Positions 1 to 8,771 of a stretch of DNA of 11,553 bases are shown here, in pieces. The notes beneath the pieces are model-generated. The model was not told the origin of the DNA and did not search any database. It saw nothing but the letters and a program-made list of their open reading frames with translations. Position 1 is the first letter of the stretch; each line of letters begins with the position of its first letter. The DNA lies in NCBI GenBank assembly GCA_018365895.1, contig JAGZJD010000066.1, positions 1 through 11,553 on the forward strand, given 5' to 3'. This stretch comes from Lachnospiraceae bacterium. Its GTDB lineage: Bacteria > Bacillota_A > Clostridia > Lachnospirales > Lachnospiraceae. The translations under genes and the position numbers were made by a program.

Positions 1-81
1 GATAACACTCATAATTGCAAAAAGCACAATAAAAGTGGAGCTCATTGCTACCAGAATAAACCTTTGGCGGATCTGACGCAT
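1..81 (-). CDS. N-terminus of a membrane protein, probably a sensor histidine kinase (partial)
   Basis: The start ATG is at 81-79 and the frame stays open to the left edge, giving 27 residues that begin MRQIRQRFILVAMSS. A good SD (GGAGGA, complement of 91-96) lies 9 bases upstream. A basic stretch (R2, R5, R7) is followed by about 18 hydrophobic residues, which reads as an N-terminal membrane anchor with the basic end in the cytoplasm. The start overlaps by one base (TAATG) the stop codon of a decayed response-regulator remnant. A kinase directly after its regulator is the usual two-component order, and this N-terminus resembles Clostridia sensor kinases. No catalytic domain is visible, so the kinase call rests on context and style. 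Whether the gene is intact beyond the edge is unknown. With its regulator broken, the kinase may be orphaned or also decaying. Confidence 0.6.
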   Translation of the reverse strand, partial: MRQIRQRFILVAMSSTFIVLFAIMSVI

Positions 82-306
82 TATTTTATTTCCTCCAAAA
101 AGTACCCCTGGTTACGTACGGCTTTTATCTGTACGTCTGCCTGTATGGACAAAAGTTTTTTCGGAGATTAGAAAGATATACCCATACGACATTTATCTCT
201 GCTTTGCTGTCATAACCCCATATTTTTTCCATAAACCTCTCTGTAGAAATCACACAGCCAGGATCACGATCAGCATTTCCATAATCTGATACTCCCTGTT
301 CGAAGC
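81..306 (-). pseudogene. Decayed C-terminal remnant of an OmpR/PhoB-type response regulator
   Basis: Reading the minus strand across frames recovers a winged-helix DNA-binding domain in three pieces. The first is NREYQIMEMLI (about 300-268). A different frame then gives RDPGCVISTERFMEKIWGYD continuing to VVWVYLSNLRK. A third frame gives KKLLSIQADVQIKAVRNQGY and ends FLEEIK-stop at 83-81. These match, in order, the alpha-1, recognition-helix and wing regions of the OmpR family. The first shift is near 265-272 (one base missing). The second is at a run of six T (156-161), where a seventh would restore the frame. Upstream, an in-frame stop at 312-310 and then the dapL stop codon leave no room for the receiver domain (about 120 residues). 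The gene is therefore 5'-truncated and has at least two frameshifts. Sequencing error could explain one homopolymer shift but not the missing half. Confidence 0.8.
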
Positions 307-328
307 TGTTTATTTTTCTCGTGATTAA

Positions 329-1516
329 TTATTTTGAAAACAGCCTTATAAGTCTTTCTGCCGCTTCTTTTGTATCTTCCGGTGAACCGAAAGTAGAAAA
401 CCGGAAATACCCCTCTCCACAGGCTCCAAATCCTTCTCCGGGTGTTCCCACAACCTGAATTTCATGTAGCAGATAATCAAAAAATTCCCAGCTTCCCATT
501 CCGTTTGGGCACTTCATCCAGATATATGGTGCATTTTTTCCTCCGCAATACCAGATTCCAATCTGATCCAGTGCATGCATCAATGTTCTGGCATTTTTTT
601 TATAAATCTGAATATTTTCATGAATCTGTCTTTGTCCTTCCTCTGTAAAAACAGCTGCTCCGCCTTTCTGAATTATGTACGACACACCATTTGTCTTTGT
701 AGTACGATTGCGTACCCACATTTCATTAAAATTCATTCCATTACGGTTCAATTCTTTTGGTATTATTGTATATCCAAGTCTTGTCCCCGTGAAACCGGCT
801 GTCTTGGAAAGGGAGCATATTTCAATGGCACATATTTTTGCTCCTTTCAGCTCAAAAATACTGTGCGGAAGCGTCTCATCCTCAATAAAGGCTTCGTATG
901 CCGCATCGAAAAGGATTACAGAACCGTTTCTATTAGCAAAATCCACCCATTTTTGAAGCTGTGTACGGGAATAAACTGCTCCCGTGGGATTGTTGGGAGA
1001 ACATATATATATTAAATCTGCCATCTCTTCTTCCTTTGGTTCAGGCAAAAATCCGTTTTCCTCTGATGAAGAGAGATGTACAATCCTTCTTCCCGCCATT
1101 ACATTCGCATCTACGTATGCCGGATAAGACGGCTCAATCACCAGAGCAGAACAGGAACGCTCAAACAAATCTAAAATATCCCCAAGCTCATCACTTGCAC
1201 CGCTTGAAACAAACACCTCGTCCGCGGATAACAAAACACCTCTTTTTTCATAATATCCTGCAATTGTTTCTCTCAAAAACGGCGCTCCGCACTCCGGCAT
1301 ATATCCATGAAACCTGTCTCCGGAGGCCTGATCATCTACAGCCTCGTGCAATGCCTTAATTACAGCATCACATAACGGTAGCGAAACGTCTCCTATGCCC
1401 ATCTTTAAAAGCTTTACTCCCGGATGCTGTTCCACATAAGCTTTTGTTTTCTGGGCAATATTATAAAAAAGATATGAATCTTTCAATTCTTTGTAATACA
1501 TATTTGGTCTTATCAT
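329..1516 (-). CDS. dapL: LL-diaminopimelate aminotransferase-type PLP enzyme (DapL family)
   Basis: Fold type I PLP aminotransferase of 395 residues, close to the usual DapL length (about 400). DapL converts tetrahydrodipicolinate to LL-diaminopimelate in one step with glutamate as amino donor, for lysine and peptidoglycan synthesis in the cytoplasm. Visible landmarks are SYLF (14-17), GIGDVSLP (40-47), HGY (70-72), SPNNPTG (173-179), D204 and Y207 of FDAAYEAF, the PLP-binding K238 in SLSKTAGFTGTRLG, and substrate-carboxylate R372. The ATG at 1516 has a GAGGAG SD (complement of 1523-1528) 6 bases upstream. It lies 22 bases after purF, so it is probably last in the glnN-asnB-pyrG-purF operon. 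One oddity is that the family's GAK(S/C)D motif reads GASDE here (106-110), so the lysine expected near the active site is serine. It may be a divergent DapL or a related aminotransferase with another substrate. No terminator is visible after its stop. Confidence 0.8.
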   Translation of the reverse strand: MIRPNMYYKELKDSYLFYNIAQKTKAYVEQHPGVKLLKMGIGDVSLPLCDAVIKALHEAVDDQASGDRFHGYMPECGAPFLRETIAGYYEKRGVLLSADEVFVSSGASDELGDILDLFERSCSALVIEPSYPAYVDANVMAGRRIVHLSSSEENGFLPEPKEEEMADLIYICSPNNPTGAVYSRTQLQKWVDFANRNGSVILFDAAYEAFIEDETLPHSIFELKGAKICAIEICSLSKTAGFTGTRLGYTIIPKELNRNGMNFNEMWVRNRTTKTNGVSYIIQKGGAAVFTEEGQRQIHENIQIYKKNARTLMHALDQIGIWYCGGKNAPYIWMKCPNGMGSWEFFDYLLHEIQVVGTPGEGFGACGEGYFRFSTFGSPEDTKEAAERLIRLFSK

Positions 1517-1538
1517 CGTATTCTCCTCACCTGCATAG

Positions 1539-2963
1539 TTAATATTCTACATTCTCAGATAATCTTCTTTCAAAACGGTCTTTTCGTAAATCGGCCGGGA
1601 TTTTTGTCGGATATTTTCCATGAAAACAAGCAGCACAATAACCTTCGCCGTCAATCAACTTTCCAAGTTTATCTATCTCTAAATATCCCAAAGAATCCAC
1701 TCCTATAATCTCTGCAATTTCTGCCATGCTGTGGTGGCAGGCAATCAGATTTTCTTCTGAATCAATATCTGTTCCATAATAGCACGGATGCAGAAATGGA
1801 GGAGCCGAAATTCTCATATGTATTTCCTTTGCTCCTGCATCGCGCAAAAGCTTCACAATGCGCTTGCTTGTCGTTCCTCTCACAATTGAATCATCTACAA
1901 GAATAATCCTCTTTCCCTCTATCACACTTTTTACAGGAGAAAGCTTTATCCTGACTTTATCCAGACGCTCATTTTGTTTTGCCGCAATAAATGTTCTTCC
2001 AATATATTTGTTTTTAATCAATCCGATTCCATAAGGAATACCTGATTTATTCGCGTAGCCAAGCGCTGCATCCATTCCGCTGTCAGGAACTCCAATTACA
2101 ACATCTGCCTCAGCCGGATACCTCTCTGCCAGAAGTTCTCCGGCTCTTACCCGTGATTCATGAACAGATACTCCATCTATGACTGAATCCGGTCTTGCAA
2201 AATAAATATATTCAAAAATACATGTTTTCTTCTGCCGTTTTCCACAATGTTCTTTTCTTGATTCTACACCATTTTGACTGAATACCAGAATTTCTCCCGG
2301 AAGCAGATCTCTGACAGGTTCTGCCCCTACCGACAATAACGCACAGCTTTCAGATGCAGCCACATACCCTCCATCCGGCAGTTTCCCATAACAAAGCGGT
2401 CTGAACCCATAAGGATCTCTTGCTGCAATCATCTTCGTCGACGACATCAAAATCAGTGAATACGCACCTTCCAGTAAATTCATTGCATTACTTACTGCTT
2501 CTTCTATACTTGATGTCCTCAGTCTTTCTCTTGTAATGACATAGGCTATGGTTTCTGTATCACTGGTTGTATGAAAAATTGCTCCGGATAACTCCAATTT
2601 ATCCCGAAGTTCCAGAGCGTTACTTAAATTTCCATTATGTGCCAGTGCCATTTTTCCTTTCTGGTGATTCACCTCAAGCGGCTGGCAATTATCTCGTGTT
2701 GCTCCTCCGGTCGTCCCATACCTTACATGCCCTACTGCCATAGTTCCCTCAGATAAACCGGCTAATGTATCTTTTGAAAACACTTCGCTTATAAGTCCAA
2801 GCTCCTTATAAGAAGAGAACACACCATCGTCATTCACAACTATCCCACAGCTTTCCTGCCCTCTGTGCTGCAAGGCATACAATCCATAATAAGCAATTTC
2901 CGCAACATTTTCTTTTTTTGTGCTCACAACCCCAAACACGCCGCACTCTTCATGAACAGACAT
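1539..2963 (-). CDS. purF: Amidophosphoribosyltransferase (glutamine PRPP amidotransferase)
   Basis: First committed step of purine synthesis: PRPP plus glutamine gives 5-phosphoribosylamine, glutamate and pyrophosphate. I chose the ATG at 2963 (474 residues, MSVHEEC). An in-frame GTG at 2972 would add three residues, but it abuts the SD (AGAGGTGG, about 2977-2970), which is well spaced for the ATG. The class II glutaminase domain comes first, with nucleophile C7 exposed after removal of a six-residue propeptide, then RGQES and HNGNLSN. The phosphoribosyltransferase domain follows, with the PRPP loop VDDSIVRGTT (about 356-365). C248, C394, C443 and C446 match the four ligands of the B. subtilis-type [4Fe-4S] cluster, so the enzyme is probably oxygen-labile as in that family. 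It starts 16 bases after pyrG and is followed by dapL after 22 bases. Confidence 0.95.
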   Translation of the reverse strand: MSVHEECGVFGVVSTKKENVAEIAYYGLYALQHRGQESCGIVVNDDGVFSSYKELGLISEVFSKDTLAGLSEGTMAVGHVRYGTTGGATRDNCQPLEVNHQKGKMALAHNGNLSNALELRDKLELSGAIFHTTSDTETIAYVITRERLRTSSIEEAVSNAMNLLEGAYSLILMSSTKMIAARDPYGFRPLCYGKLPDGGYVAASESCALLSVGAEPVRDLLPGEILVFSQNGVESRKEHCGKRQKKTCIFEYIYFARPDSVIDGVSVHESRVRAGELLAERYPAEADVVIGVPDSGMDAALGYANKSGIPYGIGLIKNKYIGRTFIAAKQNERLDKVRIKLSPVKSVIEGKRIILVDDSIVRGTTSKRIVKLLRDAGAKEIHMRISAPPFLHPCYYGTDIDSEENLIACHHSMAEIAEIIGVDSLGYLEIDKLGKLIDGEGYCAACFHGKYPTKIPADLRKDRFERRLSENVEY

Positions 2964-2979
2964 TATTCCCACCTCTGCA

Positions 2980-4638
<1,659 letters not shown>

Positions 4639-4651
4639 TCAAAAACTTCTT

Positions 4652-6232
4652 TTATTTTCCACTGCTGCCATAATTTGAAAGCACTCTCGCTGAAGGATCA
4701 TTTACATTGCACCCTTCCCATTCTTTATTCGGCATCCAGAAATCTACAATCATCCCTGCCTGGCCCGGATAATACTTTTCAAAAATTTCTCTGTATAATA
4801 ATGACTCTTTCGTAAAAGGCCGGGCATATGTATAGGTTTCACATTTTTCTTCAAACTCCTTATCACTGTACCTGCGCTCTGCATATTCTTTCAGATAATC
4901 AACCATAGAATGACCTACCGCATCTGAAAACGCTGCTTTTTCTCTCCAGAGAATTTCATCCGGAAGATATGCATCTTTTTCAAATCCATGACGAAGAAGA
5001 TATTTTCCTTTTCCATACGTATTCAGTTTCAATTCCGGATTTATGGACATCACATATTTTACAAAATCCAAATCTCCAAACGGAACCCTTGCTTCCAGAG
5101 AATTTACGGAAATACAGCGGTCTGCGCGCAGAACATCATACATATGCAGTTCACGGATTCTTTTCTGTGATTCTTTTTGAAAAGCACACGCATCCGGTGC
5201 AAAATCTGTGTATTTATAACCAAATAATTCATCCGATATTTCGCCTGTTAAAAGGACACGAATATCTGTCTGCTCATGAATTGCCTTACATACAAGATAC
5301 ATGCCTATTGATGCCCGTATCGTCGTTATATCATAAGTTCCCAGAATTTGAATCACTTCTTCCAGAGTATCTGTAACTTCATCTGGTGTCATATAAATTT
5401 CTGTATGCTCGCTGCCTATATAGTCTGCCGTCTGTCTGGCATATTTTAAGTCGATGGCATCGTTACTCATGCCAATGGCAAAAGTACGGATAGGCTCATG
5501 ACTCTCTCTGGCAGCAATAGAACATACAAGAGAAGAATCCAGTCCTCCCGAAAGAAGGAATCCTACCCTGGCATCTGCTACAAGACGCTTTTTTACTCCT
5601 GCAATCAATAAATCATGAATATTCCGGCAGACCGTTTCCAAATCATCATGACATACCTGTTCTGTTTCAGCAATATCACGATAGCAGATAAAACTGCCGT
5701 CTTTATAATAATGTCCAGGCGGAAAGGGCATGATTCTGTCTGTTAGTCCTACCAGATTTTTACCTTCGCTGGCAAACAGAATCACACCTTTTTCGTCATA
5801 TCCGTAATACAGAGGACGAATTCCAATAGGATCTCTAGCCGCAATATATTCTCCCTTTTCACCATCATAGAGAATTAATGCGAATTCAGCATCTAGCATG
5901 GCAAACATATCCGTACCGTACTCTTTATACAAAGGCAGAAGGATTTCACAATCCGAATCACTTTCAAAAGTGTAGCGGTCGGACAGCTCTTCTCTTATCT
6001 TCTCAAATCCATATATTTCTCCGTTACAGACTACATAGCTGCTGTCCAGCCGGAAGGGCTGCATCCCGGAAGGTGTCAGGCCCATAATAGCCAGCCTGTG
6101 AAAACCTAAAAGACCGTTTCCCGTATCGATAATCCGGCTGTCGTCCGGTCCCCTGGAAACAGTTCTGTCAAAGCCTTCTCGGAATTTATCAAAATCGGCT
6201 CCTGCCCCACAATATCCCATAATCGAACACAT
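4652..6232 (-). CDS. asnB: Asparagine synthetase B (glutamine-hydrolysing)
   Basis: Converts aspartate, glutamine and ATP to asparagine, glutamate, AMP and pyrophosphate in the cytoplasm. The start is the ATG at 6232 (526 residues), although the frame contains an earlier ATG at 6247. Only the later start puts the catalytic cysteine at position 2 (MCSIMG), as this Ntn-type glutaminase requires. It is also preceded at 8 bases by a strong GGAGG SD (complement of 6241-6245), whereas the earlier ATG overlaps that SD. The N-terminal class II glutaminase domain shows RGPDD, GFHRLAI, CNGEIYG and a SDSDCE segment. The C-terminal ATP-pyrophosphatase domain has the PP-loop SGGLDSS at about 228-234, then LTGEISDELFGY and an EARVPFGD segment. 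Length is slightly below E. coli AsnB (554). It is second in the operon, 81 bases after glnN, and a stem-loop occupies that gap. Confidence 0.95.
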   Translation of the reverse strand: MCSIMGYCGAGADFDKFREGFDRTVSRGPDDSRIIDTGNGLLGFHRLAIMGLTPSGMQPFRLDSSYVVCNGEIYGFEKIREELSDRYTFESDSDCEILLPLYKEYGTDMFAMLDAEFALILYDGEKGEYIAARDPIGIRPLYYGYDEKGVILFASEGKNLVGLTDRIMPFPPGHYYKDGSFICYRDIAETEQVCHDDLETVCRNIHDLLIAGVKKRLVADARVGFLLSGGLDSSLVCSIAARESHEPIRTFAIGMSNDAIDLKYARQTADYIGSEHTEIYMTPDEVTDTLEEVIQILGTYDITTIRASIGMYLVCKAIHEQTDIRVLLTGEISDELFGYKYTDFAPDACAFQKESQKRIRELHMYDVLRADRCISVNSLEARVPFGDLDFVKYVMSINPELKLNTYGKGKYLLRHGFEKDAYLPDEILWREKAAFSDAVGHSMVDYLKEYAERRYSDKEFEEKCETYTYARPFTKESLLYREIFEKYYPGQAGMIVDFWMPNKEWEGCNVNDPSARVLSNYGSSGK

Positions 6233-6240
6233 ACATTTTA

Positions 6241-6245
6241 CCTCC
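6241..6245 (-). promoter_or_regulatory. Ribosome binding site that fixes the asnB start
   Basis: The minus strand reads GGAGG here, 8 bases before the ATG at 6232. An in-frame ATG at 6247 overlaps this site and would bury the catalytic cysteine at residue 7, so the later start is preferred. Confidence 0.85.
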
Positions 6246-6253
6246 ATTTTCAG

Positions 6254-6298
6254 ATCTGCTGTATGGCTCTCACCATCCCATGCTCGCTGTAAGCAGAT
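6254..6298 (-). other. Stem-loop in the glnN-asnB intergenic gap
   Basis: In the 81-base gap between glnN and asnB, ATCTGCT and AGCAGAT (6254-6260 and 6292-6298) form a perfect 7-bp outer stem. Inside it ATGG and CCAT (6263-6266 with 6273-6276) can form a short second helix. There is no U-tract after it on the minus strand, so it is not an intrinsic terminator. It ends 8 bases upstream of the asnB SD. It could affect message processing, differential stability or ribosome loading, but none of this is shown by sequence alone. Confidence 0.45.
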
Positions 6299-6313
6299 GC
6301 TTGATTTTTCAAT

Positions 6314-8416
6314 TTATTTTACACTGAACAGCAGATCCCCATACGTTGGGAATGGCCAATACTTCTTTGCTGTAACAGTTTCTGCTTCATCACAGACAAT
6401 TCTCAGTTCCTGCATTCTGGTTAATACAGTATCCCTGAGCTCACAAGCCTGTTCTTCAATATCTTCCGCATCCTGAATTTTTATCAGTGCATTTTCCAAT
6501 GCATCTGTCTGGAATGCCATCTGATCCGTAAGTGAAGAAAGTCTCTTTATCAGGCTGTTTTCATACTGACATGCCAACATCTCATTTACACTCTTCTTTA
6601 AAGAAATTGTCTTTGCCAATTCCATCACATAGGCTTCTACTGCCGGAATGATTTCTCTTTTTGCCATATCCACCATAGTATTTGCTTCTATTACAATGGT
6701 CTTGCAGTAATTTTCCAACATAATCTCGCATCTTGATTCCAGTTCAGCCTTAGAGAACACCTTATGTGAGGTAAGCATTCTGACGTTTTTTTCATCCAAC
6801 AGATGCGGCATACAATCCGGTGTCGTCGGATAATTCAGAAGCCCTCTTACTTCCGTTGCCTCTTTTATCCATTTATCATCATAGCCATTGCCATTAAAAA
6901 TAATCCTTTTATGATCTTTAATGGTCTTTTGAATCATTTCATGAAGAGTTTCTTCAAAATCTTCTGCACTTTCCAGTCTGTCTGCATAGATTTTCAGACT
7001 CTCGGCTACCGCACTGTTAAGCATCATGTTGGCACACGCGATACTGTTGGAAGATCCCAACATACGGAATTCAAATTTATTTCCTGTAAAAGCAAATGGC
7101 GAGGTACGATTTCTATCTGTTGTATCCCTGTTAAATTTCGGAAGTACATCTACGCCAAGTTTCATTTGTGTTTTTTCTGCCCCTGCATACGGAATATCTT
7201 TTTCAATTGCCTCTAATACGCCGTTCAGCTCATCTCCCAGGAACATGGACACTACAGCAGGCGGAGCTTCATTCGCACCAAGACGATGGTCGTTTCCGGC
7301 AGTCGCTACAGACAGTCTCAGAAGATCCTGATAATCATCTACTGCTTTAATCACTGCGCACAGAAATAATAAAAACTGAGCATTCTCATATGGTGTTTCT
7401 CCCGGTGACAGAAGATTTACACCTGTGTCTGTGGAAATAGACCAGTTGTTATGCTTTCCGCTTCCATTCACTCCTGCAAATGGCTTTTCGTGAAGAAGGC
7501 AGACAAGTCCATGCCTTGCAGCTACTTTTTGCATCATTTCCATTGTTAGCTGGTTATGATCAGTCGCAATGTTGGTTGTTGTATAAATAGGAGCCAGCTC
7601 ATGCTGCGCCGGAGCCACTTCATTGTGCTGTGTTTTCGCAAAAATGCCAAGTTTCCAGAGCTCTTTGTTTAAATCTGCCATATAGGCAGCAACTCTGGGT
7701 TTGATTACTCCAAAGTAATGGTCATCCATTTCCTGTCCCTTAGGAGGTCTTGCGCCAAATAAAGTACGGCCCGTAAACTGAAGATCTTTTCTTTGATCGT
7801 ACATCTCTTTTGTTATCAGGAAATATTCCTGTTCCGGTCCCACAGAAGTTGTAACATAGGACACTTTATTGTTTCCAAAGAGACGTAAAATCCGAAGTGC
7901 CTGTTTATTCAGTGCCTTCATAGAACGAAGAAGAGGTGTTTTTTTATCAAGAGCTTCTCCGCCATAGGAACAAAAGGCCGTTGGAATGCATAAAGTTTTC
8001 CCTTTAATAAATGCATAAGAAGTAGGATCCCATGCAGTATATCCTCTTGCCTCGAAGGTGGCTCTTAAGCCGCCGGAAGGAAAGGAAGATGCATCCGGTT
8101 CCCCTTTGATCAGCTCTTTTCCGGAAAATTCCATGATCACTCCGCCGTTTGGAGAAGGAGAAATAAAACTGTCATGTTTTTCTGCCGTAATCCCGGTCAA
8201 TGGCTGAAACCAGTGTGTATAATGCGTTGCGCCTTTTGATACGGCCCATTCTTTCATCTCTTCTGCCACAACATCCGCTACACTGCTGTCCAGTTTTACG
8301 CCTTCGTCAATCGTTTTTCTTAAAGACTGGTATACTTTTGCCGACAATCTTGCTTTCATAACCCTGTCGTCAAAAACCATACAGCCAAAGTATTTTGTAA
8401 CATCATTTTTTTTCAT
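6314..8416 (-). CDS. glnN: Glutamine synthetase, type III (GlnN family)
   Basis: ATP-dependent ligation of ammonia to glutamate. It has 700 residues, typical of the GSIII family (about 700-730) and far longer than type I enzymes (about 450). The N-terminus has GSIII-style blocks HWFQPLTG (68-75) and [20 protein letters not shown] (97-116). The catalytic core shows VGPEQEYFL (192-200, metal-binding glutamates), [15 protein letters not shown] (264-278), [12 protein letters not shown] (315-326, the ammonium/glutamate loop) and [11 protein letters not shown] (378-388). A helical C-terminal extension follows. The ATG at 8416 has an AAAGGAG SD (complement of 8424-8430) 7 bases upstream. It is first gene of the minus-strand operon, directly behind a two-hairpin leader with an intrinsic terminator, so entry into the whole operon is probably set there. 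Its divergent neighbours encode glutamate synthase, which completes the GS-GOGAT cycle. No second glutamine synthetase is in the window. Confidence 0.97.
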   Translation of the reverse strand: MKKNDVTKYFGCMVFDDRVMKARLSAKVYQSLRKTIDEGVKLDSSVADVVAEEMKEWAVSKGATHYTHWFQPLTGITAEKHDSFISPSPNGGVIMEFSGKELIKGEPDASSFPSGGLRATFEARGYTAWDPTSYAFIKGKTLCIPTAFCSYGGEALDKKTPLLRSMKALNKQALRILRLFGNNKVSYVTTSVGPEQEYFLITKEMYDQRKDLQFTGRTLFGARPPKGQEMDDHYFGVIKPRVAAYMADLNKELWKLGIFAKTQHNEVAPAQHELAPIYTTTNIATDHNQLTMEMMQKVAARHGLVCLLHEKPFAGVNGSGKHNNWSISTDTGVNLLSPGETPYENAQFLLFLCAVIKAVDDYQDLLRLSVATAGNDHRLGANEAPPAVVSMFLGDELNGVLEAIEKDIPYAGAEKTQMKLGVDVLPKFNRDTTDRNRTSPFAFTGNKFEFRMLGSSNSIACANMMLNSAVAESLKIYADRLESAEDFEETLHEMIQKTIKDHKRIIFNGNGYDDKWIKEATEVRGLLNYPTTPDCMPHLLDEKNVRMLTSHKVFSKAELESRCEIMLENYCKTIVIEANTMVDMAKREIIPAVEAYVMELAKTISLKKSVNEMLACQYENSLIKRLSSLTDQMAFQTDALENALIKIQDAEDIEEQACELRDTVLTRMQELRIVCDEAETVTAKKYWPFPTYGDLLFSVK

Positions 8417-8435
8417 AATAGTACTCCTTTCGCAT

Positions 8436-8488
8436 AAAAAAAGGCAGGGGAATCTTCCATATATCTGGATGAAAGACGCCCTTGCCTT
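8436..8488 (-). terminator. Intrinsic terminator in the glnN leader (attenuator hairpin 2)
   Basis: Read on the minus strand, the 5' arm AAGGCAAGGGCGTCTT (8488-8473, continuing to 8471) pairs with the 3' arm that ends CCCCTGCCTT (about 8457-8441). The stem is about 18 bp with two mismatches and G-U pairs. Seven U residues follow (8442-8436). It sits only 5 bases before the AAAGGAG SD of glnN, so it must be read through for the operon to be expressed. It lies inside the transcript of the promoter at 8574-8603, which makes it a leader attenuator and not the end of another gene. Confidence 0.8.
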
Positions 8489-8563
8489 CTTCTATATCTT
8501 TATTTTATTTTAGCAATGGAAAAGGCGTCTCTGAGATTATATTCTCTAAGACGCCCTTGCCTT
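8473..8563 (-). repeat. 16-nt direct repeat forming the 5' arms of two leader hairpins
   Basis: The sequence AAGGCAAGGGCGTCTT (minus strand) occurs exactly twice, at 8563-8548 and 8488-8473, 75 bases apart. Each copy is the 5' arm of a hairpin in the glnN leader. Because the arms are the same, the 3' arm of the upstream hairpin is also complementary to the downstream copy, which permits alternative folds. Confidence 0.85.
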
Positions 8564-8564
8564 T
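8518..8564 (-). promoter_or_regulatory. glnN leader hairpin 1 (anti-antiterminator candidate)
   Basis: On the minus strand AAGGGCGTCT...GAGA (5' arm, 8558-8543) pairs with TCTC..GAGACGCCTTTT (3' arm, 8536-8520). The core is a seven-pair GGCGTCT/AGACGCC stem, a small internal mismatch, then GAGA/TCTC closing a six-base loop ATATAA. It begins only a few bases after the predicted transcript start. The 3' arm can instead pair with the 5' arm of the terminator hairpin (8488-8473) through AGACGCC plus flanking A-U and G-U pairs. That alternative would break the terminator. The hairpin itself ends in UUUU then CC, so it is a weak terminator at best. Confidence 0.7.
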
Positions 8565-8573
8565 ATGCACTGC

Positions 8574-8603
8574 ATAATAACACCGCAGAAACCATCTTGT
8601 CAA
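8574..8603 (-). promoter_or_regulatory. Promoter of the glnN operon
   Basis: The minus strand has a perfect TTGACA (complement of 8598-8603), an 18-base spacer and TATTAT (complement of 8574-8579). Transcription would start near 8567, giving a leader of about 150 nt that opens with hairpin 1. A second TTGACA lies 14 bases further upstream (complement of 8612-8617) but has no matching -10 at normal spacing. Confidence 0.75.
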
Positions 8604-8668
8604 CATTTTTTTGTCAATACTTTTTTATTCGCAAAAATATCCATGCAGAAACCTGTGGTAAATTGTAA

Positions 8669-8697
8669 TTGACAAACCTCGGGAATCGTTGTATAAA
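8669..8697 (+). promoter_or_regulatory. Promoter of the glutamate synthase operon
   Basis: TTGACA at 8669-8674, a 17-base spacer and TATAAA at 8692-8697 form a near-consensus sigma-A promoter. The start would be near 8704, just before the AAAGGCG hairpin at 8711. It diverges from the glnN promoter, with the two -35 boxes about 65 bases apart. Confidence 0.8.
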
Positions 8698-8710
8698 TAT
8701 ACGTATGAGC

Positions 8711-8771
8711 AAAGGCGTTCATTTAAAAAGCAGAGATTTTCTGCTCTTAAAATGGACGCCTTTATTTTTTT
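8711..8771 (+). terminator. Intrinsic terminator in the glutamate synthase leader
   Basis: AAAGGCGTTCATTT (8711-8724) pairs with AAATGGACGCCTTT (8750-8763), 14 bp with one G-U pair. An inner AGCAGA/TCTGCT stem (8729-8734 with 8740-8745) closes a 5-base loop. The 3' arm runs into TTTATTTTTTT (8761-8771). It begins about 7 bases after the predicted transcript start and ends 14 bases before the SD, so it is a leader terminator for the downstream operon. Its AAAGGCG and GACGCCTTT ends match the core of hairpin 1 in the divergent glnN leader. Confidence 0.85.

Noticed and set aside
97..328. Terminator after dapL
   Set aside because: No GC-rich stem followed by a U-tract is present on the minus strand. 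The region is accounted for by the response-regulator remnant.
575..1359. Several open frames of 60-146 codons on the plus strand inside dapL
   Set aside because: They are antisense shadows of a well-supported aminotransferase gene, with no SD sites or domain signals. The same holds for plus-strand frames within pyrG (3037-4054), asnB (4969-6087) and glnN (6803-7350).
8436..8564. ANTAR-protein target (two hexaloop hairpins before a terminator), known at nitrogen genes
   Set aside because: The overall layout is similar and hairpin 1 closes a six-base loop. However, that loop is ATATAA and the possible second hexaloop is GATATA, so the A1/G4 pattern described for ANTAR RNAs is not met in either.
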